Source: Pseudomonas sp. G2-4
GTDB lineage: Bacteria > Pseudomonadota > Gammaproteobacteria > Pseudomonadales > Pseudomonadaceae
DNA: 64,000 nt
Direction: 5' to 3'
NCBI RefSeq assembly: GCF_030064125.1
Contig: NZ_CP125957.1
Coordinates: 2,046,001-2,110,000 of the forward strand
The notes under the pieces were generated by a model that was given only the letters and a program-made list of their open reading frames with translations, had not been told where the DNA came from and searched no databases. Positions 56,402 through 64,000 of the stretch are shown piece by piece. Position numbers and translations under genes: made by a program. Each line of letters opens with the position of its first letter. Positions within the stretch are counted from its first letter, which is position 1.

Positions 56402-56438
56402 AAAAAAGGGCGAACCCAACCAGGTTCGCCCTTTTTGC
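56402..56438. terminator. Bidirectional terminator between rssC and tal
   Basis: AAAAAAGGGCGAACC, short loop, GGTTCGCCCTTTTT; both strands show a T run. Confidence 0.88.
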
Positions 56439-56455
56439 ATGCCGGCTGAATCAGC

Positions 56456-57382
56456 TCAAAGCTTGGCTTGCAGCAACGCCTCCAGTTTCTCCTGGTCTCG
56501 GGCAAACTGACGAATACCTTCCGCCAGTTTTTCAGTCGCCATGGCATCCTCGTTGGACAACCAACGGAATTGGGCTTCATTGAGGATCAAACGTGCTTCC
56601 CCGGCTTGCCCTGGCGCCAGTTTGCGCTCCAGCTTGCCTTCGTCGGCGGCCAGTTTCTCCAGCAGCTCCGGGCTGACGGTCAAGCGGTCGCAGCCGGCCA
56701 GTTGCTCGATCTGATTGAGGTTACGGAAGCTCGCGCCCATGACCACGGTCTTGTAGTCATTGGCCTTGTAGTAGTTGTAGATGCGCGTCACCGACTGCAC
56801 GCCTGGATCATCGGCACCGGTGTAGTCGTTGCCATTGGTCTTCTTGTACCAGTCGTAGATACGGCCCACGAACGGAGAAATCAGGAACACCCCAGCATCG
56901 GCACAGGCTGCGGCCTGGGCGAAGGAGAACAGCAAGGTCAGGTTGCACTGGATGCCTTCACGCTCCAACTGCTCGGCGGCGCGAATCCCTTCCCAGGTGG
57001 AAGCGATCTTGATCAGCACGCGATCCCGGCCAACGCCGGCTTTTTCGTACAGGTCGATCAGACGATGCGCACGCTTCAACACGGCCTCGGTGTCGAACGA
57101 CAGGCGCGCATCCACTTCAGTGGAGATGCGTCCCGGAATCACCTTCAGAATCTCTTGCCCAACCGCTACGCCAAAACGGTCGCTGGCCAGGCCGACGTCA
57201 CCCTTGCAGTCCGCGACGCAGGCGTTCAGCAACTCGGCGTAGCCCTGGATGGCCGAAGCCTTGAGCAGCAGGGAAGGGTTGGTGGTGGCATCCACGGGTT
57301 TAACGCGGGCGATGGCTTCGAAGTCGCCGGTATCGGCCACGACGGTAGTGAATTGTTTGAGTTGTTCCAGCTTGGAAGTCAT
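56456..57382 (-). CDS. tal: Transaldolase
   Basis: A 308-residue class I TalB-type enzyme of the non-oxidative pentose phosphate pathway. The Schiff-base lysine is in [20 protein letters not shown] near residue 132; [12 protein letters not shown] and [11 protein letters not shown] are the other transaldolase signatures. The start at 57382 ([11 protein letters not shown]) matches the family N-terminus; upstream codons do not. It lies next to dusA, both leftward, as in P. aeruginosa. Confidence 0.96.
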   Translation of the reverse strand: MTSKLEQLKQFTTVVADTGDFEAIARVKPVDATTNPSLLLKASAIQGYAELLNACVADCKGDVGLASDRFGVAVGQEILKVIPGRISTEVDARLSFDTEAVLKRAHRLIDLYEKAGVGRDRVLIKIASTWEGIRAAEQLEREGIQCNLTLLFSFAQAAACADAGVFLISPFVGRIYDWYKKTNGNDYTGADDPGVQSVTRIYNYYKANDYKTVVMGASFRNLNQIEQLAGCDRLTVSPELLEKLAADEGKLERKLAPGQAGEARLILNEAQFRWLSNEDAMATEKLAEGIRQFARDQEKLEALLQAKL

Positions 57383-57560
57383 GAGCGTGCTCTGTCCTAT
57401 GGGTCTGTTGACATTACCCGAGGGCCGGCAGCCACTCAAGGGCGTGAAGAGGTATCAACGGTTCCGGCGGCAACAACCTGAAAACGGCTGTTTGAAAGGC
57501 CGGGGCGGGTAGCGGTAGATACGATGCCAAAACCGGCCGCAGGTTCAAAGCAAGTGACGG

Positions 57561-58571
<1,011 letters not shown>

Positions 58572-58629
58572 TTTCTTCAACGTGTTCTGGGCGTGATTTC
58601 GGGCGTTTTCAGGCGTTTTTGAGGGCTCG

Positions 58630-58670
58630 GTGGTACGATGTACCACTTCAAAACTGACGCGTACCACTTT
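58630..58670. repeat. GTACCAC repeats at the integrase promoter
   Basis: GTGGTACGATGTACCAC (58630-58646) is a perfect seven-base dyad, and GTACCACTT recurs at 58661, 21 bp (two helical turns) from the copy at 58640. They lie between the att region and the integrase start, so they may be arm-type integrase sites or an autoregulatory operator. Confidence 0.75.
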
Positions 58671-58674
58671 TGAC

Positions 58675-59826
58675 ATGGCGACTATCAGGGCAAGAAAACT
58701 GGCGGATGGGTCTGTTAGCTACACGGCTCAGATCCGCATCAAGCGCGACGGAGTGCAAGTCTATCAAGAGAGCCAGACCTTCGCCCGAAAACAGGCGGCG
58801 CAGGCCTGGGCGCGCAAGCGTGAATCCGAACTGGATGAACCTGGTGCGATTGAGCGAGCGAGTCGCGAAGGCGTCACGCTCAAAGAGATGATTGACCGGT
58901 ATTTGATCGAGGTTGAGAAAGCCCGGCCGCTGGGCAAGACGAAACGAGCAACGCTCACGGCAATTGGCGAAACGTACATGGGCAAGCTGGACGATACCCA
59001 GGTCAACACGCAATGCCTGGTCGATTACGCGCTATGGCGGATGAGTCCCGAGGGGGGAGGCGTCCAGCCGCAGACCGCCGGCAACGACTTGGCCCACCTC
59101 GGCGCAGTGCTTTCCATCGGCAAGGACGCTTGGGGTTACCAGCTTGATCCTCTGGCGATGGGGGGCGCACGGCGCGTACTGCGCAAGCTCGGCTACAACT
59201 TGAAAAGCCGCGAGCGTGACCGGCGCCCTACGCTGGACGAGCTGGGCAAGCTCATGAAGCATTACCAGGACATGCAGGCTCGGCGTCGAAGCATCATCAA
59301 CATGATGAAAGTGGTGGGCTTCGCCCTGTTCTCGACTCGCCGTCTCGACGAAATAACCCGGATTCGCTGGGACGACCTCGACGAGCCCGGCCAGCGCGTG
59401 TTGGTTCGCGACATGAAGAACCCAGGCCAGAAGATCGGCAACGACGTGTGGTGTTACCTGCCAGACGAGGCCTGGAAGATCCTCCAGACTATGCCCCGTG
59501 CCGGGGAAGATATTTTCCCCTACAGCCCTGAATCAATCTCCACGTCCTGGGCGAAGGCCTGCAAGCTATTGAATATCCAAGATCTGCACTTCCATGACCT
59601 CCGTCACGAAGGTGTAAGCCGTCTGTTCGAAATGGACTGGGATATCCCCCGGGTGGCGAGCGTTTCGGGGCATCGGGACTGGAATTCGTTGAGGCGCTAC
59701 ACACACCTACGCGGCAAAGGTGACCGCTACATAGGGTGGGAATGGCACGAAGAGATATTGAGGGCGCCCGTCCAACTGGGCGCCGCATCAATGAAGTGGC
59801 TTAAAAGGCGTGTTTTAACCCGTTGA
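58675..59826 (+). CDS. Tyrosine recombinase/integrase of a dusA-inserted element
   Basis: A 383-residue site-specific recombinase. An N-terminal arm-binding part (ATIRARKLADGSVSYTAQIR) and SAM-like core-binding domain (about 70-175) precede the catalytic domain. The catalytic residues are Arg in FSTRRLDEI (222/223), HDLRH with His and Arg, the GHRDW histidine, and the nucleophile Tyr342 in LRRYTHL. The ATG at 58675 is used; the frame extends 15 codons upstream across the GTACCAC dyad, which is not coding-like. It catalyses integration and excision. Its last 26 bp overlap the convergent PrtN-family gene. Confidence 0.93.
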   Translation: MATIRARKLADGSVSYTAQIRIKRDGVQVYQESQTFARKQAAQAWARKRESELDEPGAIERASREGVTLKEMIDRYLIEVEKARPLGKTKRATLTAIGETYMGKLDDTQVNTQCLVDYALWRMSPEGGGVQPQTAGNDLAHLGAVLSIGKDAWGYQLDPLAMGGARRVLRKLGYNLKSRERDRRPTLDELGKLMKHYQDMQARRRSIINMMKVVGFALFSTRRLDEITRIRWDDLDEPGQRVLVRDMKNPGQKIGNDVWCYLPDEAWKILQTMPRAGEDIFPYSPESISTSWAKACKLLNIQDLHFHDLRHEGVSRLFEMDWDIPRVASVSGHRDWNSLRRYTHLRGKGDRYIGWEWHEEILRAPVQLGAASMKWLKRRVLTR

Positions 59827-60076
59827 GCTGGCTGTTCTCTTTAACCGCGGCTGCGCGCTGTAGATCGAGATACGCAGCCAAGTCGGTGATATGAATTCCC
59901 TTTGCCGACTTCTGGCTACGTTCCAGGCGGGTGATGGGGATCTTGATCTGCCCGCTCATCACCTTGCGTTGAAACATGTCAGGCGTCAGGTGCGTGAAGT
60001 AGTCCCGGCAAACCTGCTCCAGCGAGATAATCGCCTGGCCGTCGTACTGGGCCATCAGGATAAATGCTGTGTTCAT
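59801..60076 (-). CDS. Pyocin activator PrtN-family protein
   Basis: A 91-residue protein with MNTAFILMAQYDGQAIISLEQVCRDYF and PDMFQRKVMSGQIKIPITRLERSQKS, the PrtN/pyocin-activator family pattern, and LADLAAYLDLQ-like C-terminus. PrtN itself activates pyocin genes after DNA damage, but short homologues next to prophage integrases may work as excisionase or directionality factors, since the fold resembles a small winged or MerR-like DNA binder. GAGGGA lies six bases before the ATG. It is convergent with and overlaps the integrase by 26 bp. Confidence 0.82.
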   Translation of the reverse strand: MNTAFILMAQYDGQAIISLEQVCRDYFTHLTPDMFQRKVMSGQIKIPITRLERSQKSAKGIHITDLAAYLDLQRAAAVKENSQLNGLKHAF

Positions 60077-60084
60077 GATGTCCC

Positions 60085-60360
60085 TCACATCCGAAACGAT
60101 TGAAGAATGAGCGTCTGCCGGCCGGCACTTCCTGCCGGCTGTGCGCTGTCGGTCTGAATCTCGCAAACAAACCGATGTCGCTCCCGGTTCGGTGCGCTCA
60201 ATGCCCGAGTAATCCCTGGCACCGCGCCGAGGCATTGCTCATAGGCGTCTGGGCCGGCCCAGCGCTGGGCGGGTATCACCTGGCAATCCGTACGTGTTGC
60301 GTCTGAGCATAGGTAAAGCAGAAGAAAACGGTCATATACCGGCCTCCAGCTGAGCCACAC
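60085..60360 (-). CDS. Small hypothetical element protein, start uncertain
   Basis: A frame of up to 91 residues with YDRFLLLYLCSDATRTDCQV and LSAPNRERHRFVCEIQTDSAQ, compact and phage-like. It ends 8 bp before the PrtN-family start. The only in-frame start is GTG 60360, inside the methyltransferase gene and without a ribosome site. The well-placed ATG that overlaps the methyltransferase stop (ATATGA, with GGAGG upstream) is one base out of frame and would give only about 19 residues. A frameshift or non-standard start is possible. I do not recognise a family. Confidence 0.5.
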   Translation of the reverse strand: MWLSWRPVYDRFLLLYLCSDATRTDCQVIPAQRWAGPDAYEQCLGAVPGITRALSAPNRERHRFVCEIQTDSAQPAGSAGRQTLILQSFRM

Positions 60361-62323
60361 TCAACGCAACCGCCACCGGCCGCACCCAAATCGACACATT
60401 ACTGAGCATGAACGTCTCCCCAGCCTCGGCGAGCAGCAGCGTCATGCCGAACACGTCGCCCATCGCCTTCGCCGCCGCCCGTGGCACCGCATTACCGATC
60501 CGCTCCCGGTGGAGGCCGTCATTGACACCGTCCAGTTGGAAGAACCGCGCCTCCTCGATCTTGCGAACCCGCTGCATCACGCGGATTTCATGCGCGGTCT
60601 GCGGATCTGCTGACCAGTGCTCCTCCGGATCGAACAGCGATTGCAGCGCGGCCAGCTCCAGCGTGGTGAAGGGCCGGTGCCAGGTGCCGTCAAGGCTGGT
60701 GATCATGCAGGTGAGCCTGTCGTTGGGCGCTGGCATACGCTGGTCCGCAACCGACCACCGGCCGTTGTCGTGGCAGGCACTGGCAGAAACCGCGCCTGCC
60801 GGATCCTTCCAGTTGACCACCCCGTAATGACCCCCGGTCAAATAGGCGTCGCCCTTGGTGCGGAACATGCCCGGGCGCGGATCAGCGATGGATAAGGCAC
60901 CGCTGGCAACCTGTTGTGAACCGGTCACGGTCCTGGCGTTGTCATCCCAGGGGGTGATGCGCAACTTTTGCGAGCTGGCCCCTGGGTGCCAGTTCTTATA
61001 AGCAGGGTCCGCCACGGCAAAAGCGCCTTGCCCGGTGGTGCTGCCGGCGATGACGGTACCGGCCGGCTTGCTGTAGTCGGTTACCAGGTACTTGCCGAAG
61101 CCCTTGGAGGGTTGCCGAGGGTCGGCCACGGCCTGGCCTCCAGAGCTTGGCCCGTGCCCTGCGGTGACGGTGCCGGCGGCCTGGTCGTTGTGAACCACGC
61201 GAAACACATTGTTATGCCGCTCGCCGCTCATACGCGGGTCTGCCACGCTGAACGTTCCTTGCCCAGGGCTTCGTTGGCCTGTGACAACACCACAGTGGCG
61301 GTCGTAGGGCAGCACGCCGTATTGGGTGTATTCGAATTTGCTCGCCGGCCGTGGGTCCGCTACTGAGAATTTTCCATTGGTAGGGCTCGACCGGCCGGCC
61401 ACGGTTCCGGCGGTATCCTGCCAATCATGTACGCCGAGATAACCGGCGCGGTACTCCGGCACGATTACAAAATCGCGCAGATGGCCATCCTCGATCGCGA
61501 ACCGACTCAGGCTGCGCCAATCCTTACCTGCCTCAACCAGGGCCAGGCGTACCCATGTCTTCCACTGCAATGCTGGAACCCGATGCATTGGTCCTGCCTG
61601 CTCCACGTCACCTGCCAGTGGCATACGGCTCAGCACGTCGCCCACGGCCCGCAGGCTTCGTTTTTCTGGTTCGTACAGGAATGCCGGTACCTTTTCGGCG
61701 TGCCTGGCGACCAGCAGGAAACGCTTGCGGCTTTGGGCCAGTCCGCCGATTTCGCCACAGTCATGGGTGGTCTCGGCTACGGCGTATCCATAGTGGCGCA
61801 GCAGCTTATTGATCTGGTCCAGCAAATGACGGCCACGGGTAGCCAGGCGGGGCACGTTTTCGAACACGATCAGCGACACGGGGTTGTGCTTCCAAGCCTC
61901 ACACATCAGCCAAACACAACGCAGGGTCAGCTCGTTGAGCGCCTGATACTTCGGCGTCTGGCTCATAGTTTCCGACAGTAAGCCTGATGCGCCTTTGCAC
62001 GGGCTGCTGATGAACACGGCGTCAGGGTCTTCATTGCCGGCGGCGCGGCGCAGATCCTCGGCGGTAGCCTCTTTCCACCCGGCGGGCGGCTGTTGCCCAT
62101 GGAAGGCGATGTACTGCTGCCGGGTGAACAAGTCCATCAGCGTGCCGGGTACGCCGGTCATCATCTGGAAGTCGCGTAACCCGGCCGGATCAACGTCAAC
62201 GCCTCCCAGGCAGCGCCATTCGGCTTGAATCGCGCCGAGAGTGGGCTTGGAGTCGCTGAAGCCGGCGGCACCGCTACCGAGCCCGCAGCAGAGATGGAAA
62301 TGGGTGAAGGTGCGCTTAAGCAT
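60332..62323 (-). CDS. C5-cytosine DNA methyltransferase with six internal repeats
   Basis: A 663-residue SAM-dependent methyltransferase. Motif I is HLCCGLGSGAAGF (9-22), motif IV with the catalytic Cys109 is SSPCKG, motif VI is FENVP (154-158), motif VIII is QSRKR (197-201), the motif IX-like stretch is PFTTLELAALQSLFDP near 551, and motif X includes RIGNAVPRAAAKAM near 608. Between VIII and IX, where the target recognition domain belongs, six repeats of about 39 residues ending in (S/A)VADPR or close variants are found (295-529). The start at 62323 overlaps the preceding gene by eight bases. It probably modifies the element's DNA to evade host restriction; no partner endonuclease is seen. 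Confidence 0.92.
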   Translation of the reverse strand: MLKRTFTHFHLCCGLGSGAAGFSDSKPTLGAIQAEWRCLGGVDVDPAGLRDFQMMTGVPGTLMDLFTRQQYIAFHGQQPPAGWKEATAEDLRRAAGNEDPDAVFISSPCKGASGLLSETMSQTPKYQALNELTLRCVWLMCEAWKHNPVSLIVFENVPRLATRGRHLLDQINKLLRHYGYAVAETTHDCGEIGGLAQSRKRFLLVARHAEKVPAFLYEPEKRSLRAVGDVLSRMPLAGDVEQAGPMHRVPALQWKTWVRLALVEAGKDWRSLSRFAIEDGHLRDFVIVPEYRAGYLGVHDWQDTAGTVAGRSSPTNGKFSVADPRPASKFEYTQYGVLPYDRHCGVVTGQRSPGQGTFSVADPRMSGERHNNVFRVVHNDQAAGTVTAGHGPSSGGQAVADPRQPSKGFGKYLVTDYSKPAGTVIAGSTTGQGAFAVADPAYKNWHPGASSQKLRITPWDDNARTVTGSQQVASGALSIADPRPGMFRTKGDAYLTGGHYGVVNWKDPAGAVSASACHDNGRWSVADQRMPAPNDRLTCMITSLDGTWHRPFTTLELAALQSLFDPEEHWSADPQTAHEIRVMQRVRKIEEARFFQLDGVNDGLHRERIGNAVPRAAAKAMGDVFGMTLLLAEAGETFMLSNVSIWVRPVAVALSVAQLEAGI
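60737..61441 (-). repeat. Six ~39-codon coding repeats in the methyltransferase
   Basis: Units begin at residues 295, 335, 374, 412, 454 and 500. Each follows the pattern Y/F-x-V-x2-(W/Y/N)-x-D-x-A-(G/R)-T-V-(T/A)-x-G, a variable stretch with G, then F/A-(S/A)-V/I-A-D-P-R. The last copy has ADQR. They are diverged at the nucleotide level, so the array is old or selected for variety. Confidence 0.9.
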
Positions 62324-62705
62324 CAGAAGCACCCCGCGCGGTGAAGCATTCATCGCATGGGCTAAAGGGCTCGTCGGCGCATTTGGGGAATTCTTGCTCG
62401 ACTGCACGCACCGTCGCCGCCTCTGCATACCAGCCATGGACGCGCCGTAGTTTCATCAGGTCTAGGACTTTTTGCGCTCGCTCAGTGATGGAAGCCGGAT
62501 ACAAGCAGCCATCAGCGGCCAGGTCTTCAACGAACTCTTCCAAGGCTTCCATGGCTGCCAGTTCATGGCCGCGACTCCAAGAGATAACTTCACCGCCATC
62601 TACCTTTTTCGGGATAACAGATCCGAGGGCGCCACGGAAAACTAGGGTGTGATAGCACGTAACAGCAGCCTCTTCGGTGCTGTCTTGAGATTGATCGATT
62701 TGCAT
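62316..62705 (-). CDS. Hypothetical element protein with shared N-terminal module (129 aa)
   Basis: A 129-residue soluble protein beginning MQIDQSQDSTEEAAVTCYHT, with a helical body (HELAAMEALEEFVEDLAADG, ITERAQKVLDLMKLRRVHGW) and a Cys-containing tail (PFSPCDECF). AAAGGAG six to seven bases upstream fixes the start. The first ~13 residues and the whole leader, including a hairpin, match those of the gene at 63583-63846, although the two bodies are unrelated. It overlaps the methyltransferase start by eight bases. I do not recognise a domain. Confidence 0.75.
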   Translation of the reverse strand: MQIDQSQDSTEEAAVTCYHTLVFRGALGSVIPKKVDGGEVISWSRGHELAAMEALEEFVEDLAADGCLYPASITERAQKVLDLMKLRRVHGWYAEAATVRAVEQEFPKCADEPFSPCDECFTARGASDA

Positions 62706-62720
62706 GGTGCTTCTCCTTTG

Positions 62721-62757
62721 AGGCGAAGGGGGAGTTGCAGCTCCCCGTGTTTCGCCT
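62721..62757 (-). promoter_or_regulatory. Intercistronic hairpin element, copy A
   Basis: On the minus-strand RNA an outer stem AGGCGAA/TTCGCCT encloses an inner stem GGGGAG/CTCCCC with loop CTGCAA. It lies between the stop of the 72-residue gene and the AAAGGAG of the 129-residue gene. No T tract follows, so it is more likely a translational or processing element than a terminator. Confidence 0.8.
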
Positions 62758-62766
62758 GTACTGATA

Positions 62767-62985
62767 TCAGTGCGCGTATCGACGCGGTTTGTTTTGTTTG
62801 GCCGCTGCACGTTCAGCCATGAAAGCCGCCCACTCTTCAGATTTGCGCTTCTGGCGGATACGGCTACATGCCTGGTGCTTGCGGGTGGAGCGTGCGTTGC
62901 CGCAGATATCGCAGCGGTTTGGCAGGTCAAGTCGATGACTCGCCATGGTTGGACGCTCGCGCTCGGGGCCAGCTGACTCAGGCAT
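62767..62985 (-). CDS. Small zinc-finger-like element protein (72 aa)
   Basis: A 72-residue basic protein with RCDICGNARSTRKHQACSRIRQKRKS, a likely zinc-binding CxxC...HxxxC knuckle followed by a highly basic helix. It may bind nucleic acid. The ATG at 62985 overlaps the stop of the upstream gene by eight bases and has GAGG nine bases upstream, so translational coupling is likely; ATG 62946 (MASHRLDLPN) is an alternative that would keep the finger. No named family recognised. Confidence 0.7.
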   Translation of the reverse strand: MPESAGPERERPTMASHRLDLPNRCDICGNARSTRKHQACSRIRQKRKSEEWAAFMAERAAAKQNKPRRYAH

Positions 62986-63580
62986 TCGCCACCTCGATAG
63001 CTTTTAACTTCGCCAACCGTGCGGTTCCGTACTCACTGGCCAGGATCTCAACTGCGCCGTCGATCCATCCGCAGGTTGGTTGCCCCGCCGCGACTTTCGC
63101 CTGGTGTTCGGCTTTGTTGATTTGGAAACCTAGGTGGAAATAAGCGATTCCGTCGAGTTCGAACTTGATACCGCCACACAACCAAAGATTGCCGGTGTTA
63201 ACGCCGAGTCGATCCCAGTAGTCGCTGCCGCTCAGGCGTTTGGGGCAGTACTCTTTCCACACTGCTACCAGGCGTTCGTGTTCCGCCCGAATCGCTGCTC
63301 GATCCTCCTTTGAAACGTCTTTGCCAGGCTTTGCAGCCGCACGCAGTGAGCGATATCCGTGGTCATCAGGGCGACACCAGTGCACATCAAGCTCCGCTCC
63401 GCCGCTGAGTTTCACACCGCCGGCGAAGTTGGAATCAACGTCACGCATTGGGGCGACCTTGCCACCTAACATTGAACCGAGCACGGCCAGTTGGGCGATG
63501 AAAATGTCCTTCTGGACGTAGAAGTCGCGAACAGTGGCGACGGTGGCTGGCTCGCTGGACTTGTAGAAAAAGCCGGCCAT
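62978..63580 (-). CDS. Hypothetical element protein (200 aa)
   Basis: A 200-residue soluble protein beginning MAGFFYKSSEPATVATVRDFY with AVLGSMLGGKVAPMRDVDSNFAGGVK, ELDVHWCRPDDHGYRSLRAAAKPG and a C-terminal part with GTARLAKLKAIEVANA. The chosen ATG (63580) has GGAGG nine bases upstream, inside the end of the preceding gene; a GTG two codons earlier is possible. I recognise it only as a type seen in Pseudomonas prophage early regions, with no known function. Confidence 0.72.
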   Translation of the reverse strand: MAGFFYKSSEPATVATVRDFYVQKDIFIAQLAVLGSMLGGKVAPMRDVDSNFAGGVKLSGGAELDVHWCRPDDHGYRSLRAAAKPGKDVSKEDRAAIRAEHERLVAVWKEYCPKRLSGSDYWDRLGVNTGNLWLCGGIKFELDGIAYFHLGFQINKAEHQAKVAAGQPTCGWIDGAVEILASEYGTARLAKLKAIEVANA

Positions 63581-63582
63581 GA

Positions 63583-63846
63583 TCACCGTCCTCCCGCAAG
63601 CATGCGGATCAGCTCATTTGGTTGGCCCTCCGGGGTGAGCTTTGTCAGCGGTAGAGTGATCCGGTGGCCGTTTCCAGCCCGAACTACTGCGAGCGAGCCG
63701 TTGATCTCAACTATTACGCCATTGCGGGCACTGAGGCGGTAGCCGTGACCCTGGGCTTTGATTGCCGTGTAGCTGACCTTGCCGCCGACAGTCAGCGGTG
63801 TTGTGGTAGCCTCTGCGGTGCCGCCTTGGGGTTGATTCACTTGCAT
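63583..63846 (-). CDS. Hypothetical element protein with shared N-terminal module (87 aa)
   Basis: An 87-residue protein. The first ~13 residues, MQVNQPQGGTAEA, match the start of the 129-residue protein at 62316-62705. The remainder is different: a small beta-barrel-like domain with GHGYRLSARNGVIVEINGSL and VVRAGNGHRITLPLTKLTPEG, similar in feel to SH3/KOW folds. AAAGGAG precedes the ATG at the same distance as in the other copy, and the same kind of hairpin lies upstream. Its end contains the ribosome site of the next gene. Confidence 0.75.
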   Translation of the reverse strand: MQVNQPQGGTAEATTTPLTVGGKVSYTAIKAQGHGYRLSARNGVIVEINGSLAVVRAGNGHRITLPLTKLTPEGQPNELIRMLAGGR

Positions 63847-63861
63847 GGTGCTTCTCCTTTG

Positions 63862-63901
63862 GGTGGTCGGTGTCGAGGGGTTGCAGCCCCTCGGCACCAC
63901 C
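63862..63901 (-). promoter_or_regulatory. Intercistronic hairpin element, copy B
   Basis: On the minus-strand RNA an outer stem GGTGGT/ACCACC encloses inner stem CGAGGGG/CCCCTCG with loop CTGCAA. Both stems differ in sequence from copy A yet still pair, while the loop is identical. It begins four bases after the stop of the partial gene at the window edge. Confidence 0.8.
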
Positions 63902-63904
63902 TTC

Positions 63905-64000
63905 TTACTGGCTTTCGCCGGTTGTGTTTTGCCTGCGCACCAGGTGCACAAGGACATTTTCAAGCGCGGCAACTTCTTCAGTTTCGGATTGCCACAGCAG
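63905..64000 (-). CDS. C-terminal fragment of an element gene
   Basis: Thirty-one codons enter from the right edge and end with TAA at 63905-63907, giving LLWQSETEEVAALENVLVHL and then VRRQNTTGESQ. The helical, Glu-rich end is all that is visible, so no family can be named. It lies in the same leftward cluster directly before hairpin copy B. Confidence 0.6.
   Translation of the reverse strand: MLWQSETEEVAALENVLVHLVRRQNTTGESQ

Noticed and set aside
58572..58676. Longer dusA with start at 58676
   Set aside because: The extra 35 codons overlap the integrase promoter dyad, share CATG with the integrase start and do not resemble DusA.
62721..63901. The two intercistronic hairpins as Rho-independent terminators
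   Set aside because: Neither is followed by a T run in the direction of transcription; both are followed by AAAGGAG and a start codon instead.

Overview
This is a Pseudomonas chromosome segment, most likely from the P. fluorescens group. The evidence is high GC, a typical pseudomonad gene complement (cbb3 oxidase, Aer, PsrA, LexA-SulA, RssB/RssC, CopRS-type pair, soluble transhydrogenase) and two abundant families of REP palindromes between genes. From memory, the gene order follows P. aeruginosa blocks around ccoN-aer-acnA, uup-slt-fadBA-topA-lexA-psrA-nagZ-mfd-gap, sthA-lolCDE and copRS-queF-mlaA-rssBC-tal-dusA. No rRNA, tRNA, CRISPR array or insertion sequence was recognised.

Layout. 1-11.3 kb: the start of a cbb3 oxidase ccoN, an ANR-type box, an alpha/beta hydrolase, an Aer-like energy taxis receptor, a CPBP protease, acnA, rlmM, tusA, a MATE exporter, pdxB and a 59-residue protein. 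11.5-18.6 kb: an MsbA-like ABC exporter, slt, the ABC-F ATPase uup, a universal stress protein and a small membrane-anchored protein. 19.1-30.7 kb: fatty acid beta-oxidation fadBA, topA, the lexA-sulA SOS operon with two LexA boxes, the fatty acid sensor psrA with a double operator, nagZ and mtiP. 31-39.4 kb: a mfd-csiV-like-SWIM/SNF2 helicase operon diverging from a GapB-like gap gene. 39.5-50.6 kb: an MFS citrate-type transporter, an orphan apbE lipoprotein gene, sthA, a GDPD/PilZ pair, lolCDE and a heavy-metal two-component system. 50.7-58.6 kb: a Met/His-rich cupredoxin behind a CusR-like box, queF, a HAD protein lacking its nucleophile, mlaA, rssBC, tal and dusA.

From about 58.6 kb to the window end lies one end of an integrated element (prophage or island) inserted at the 5' end of dusA. 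It carries a tyrosine integrase, a convergent PrtN-family protein and a leftward cluster of small genes around a C5-cytosine methyltransferase. That methyltransferase holds six tandem ~39-residue repeats where the target recognition domain normally sits. Two small genes of the cluster share a duplicated module: an intercistronic hairpin whose stems differ by compensating changes around an identical loop, an identical ribosome binding site, and a homologous first ~13 codons fused to unrelated protein bodies. This module and the repeat-bearing methyltransferase are the best candidates for undescribed biology here. The other end of the element lies beyond the window.
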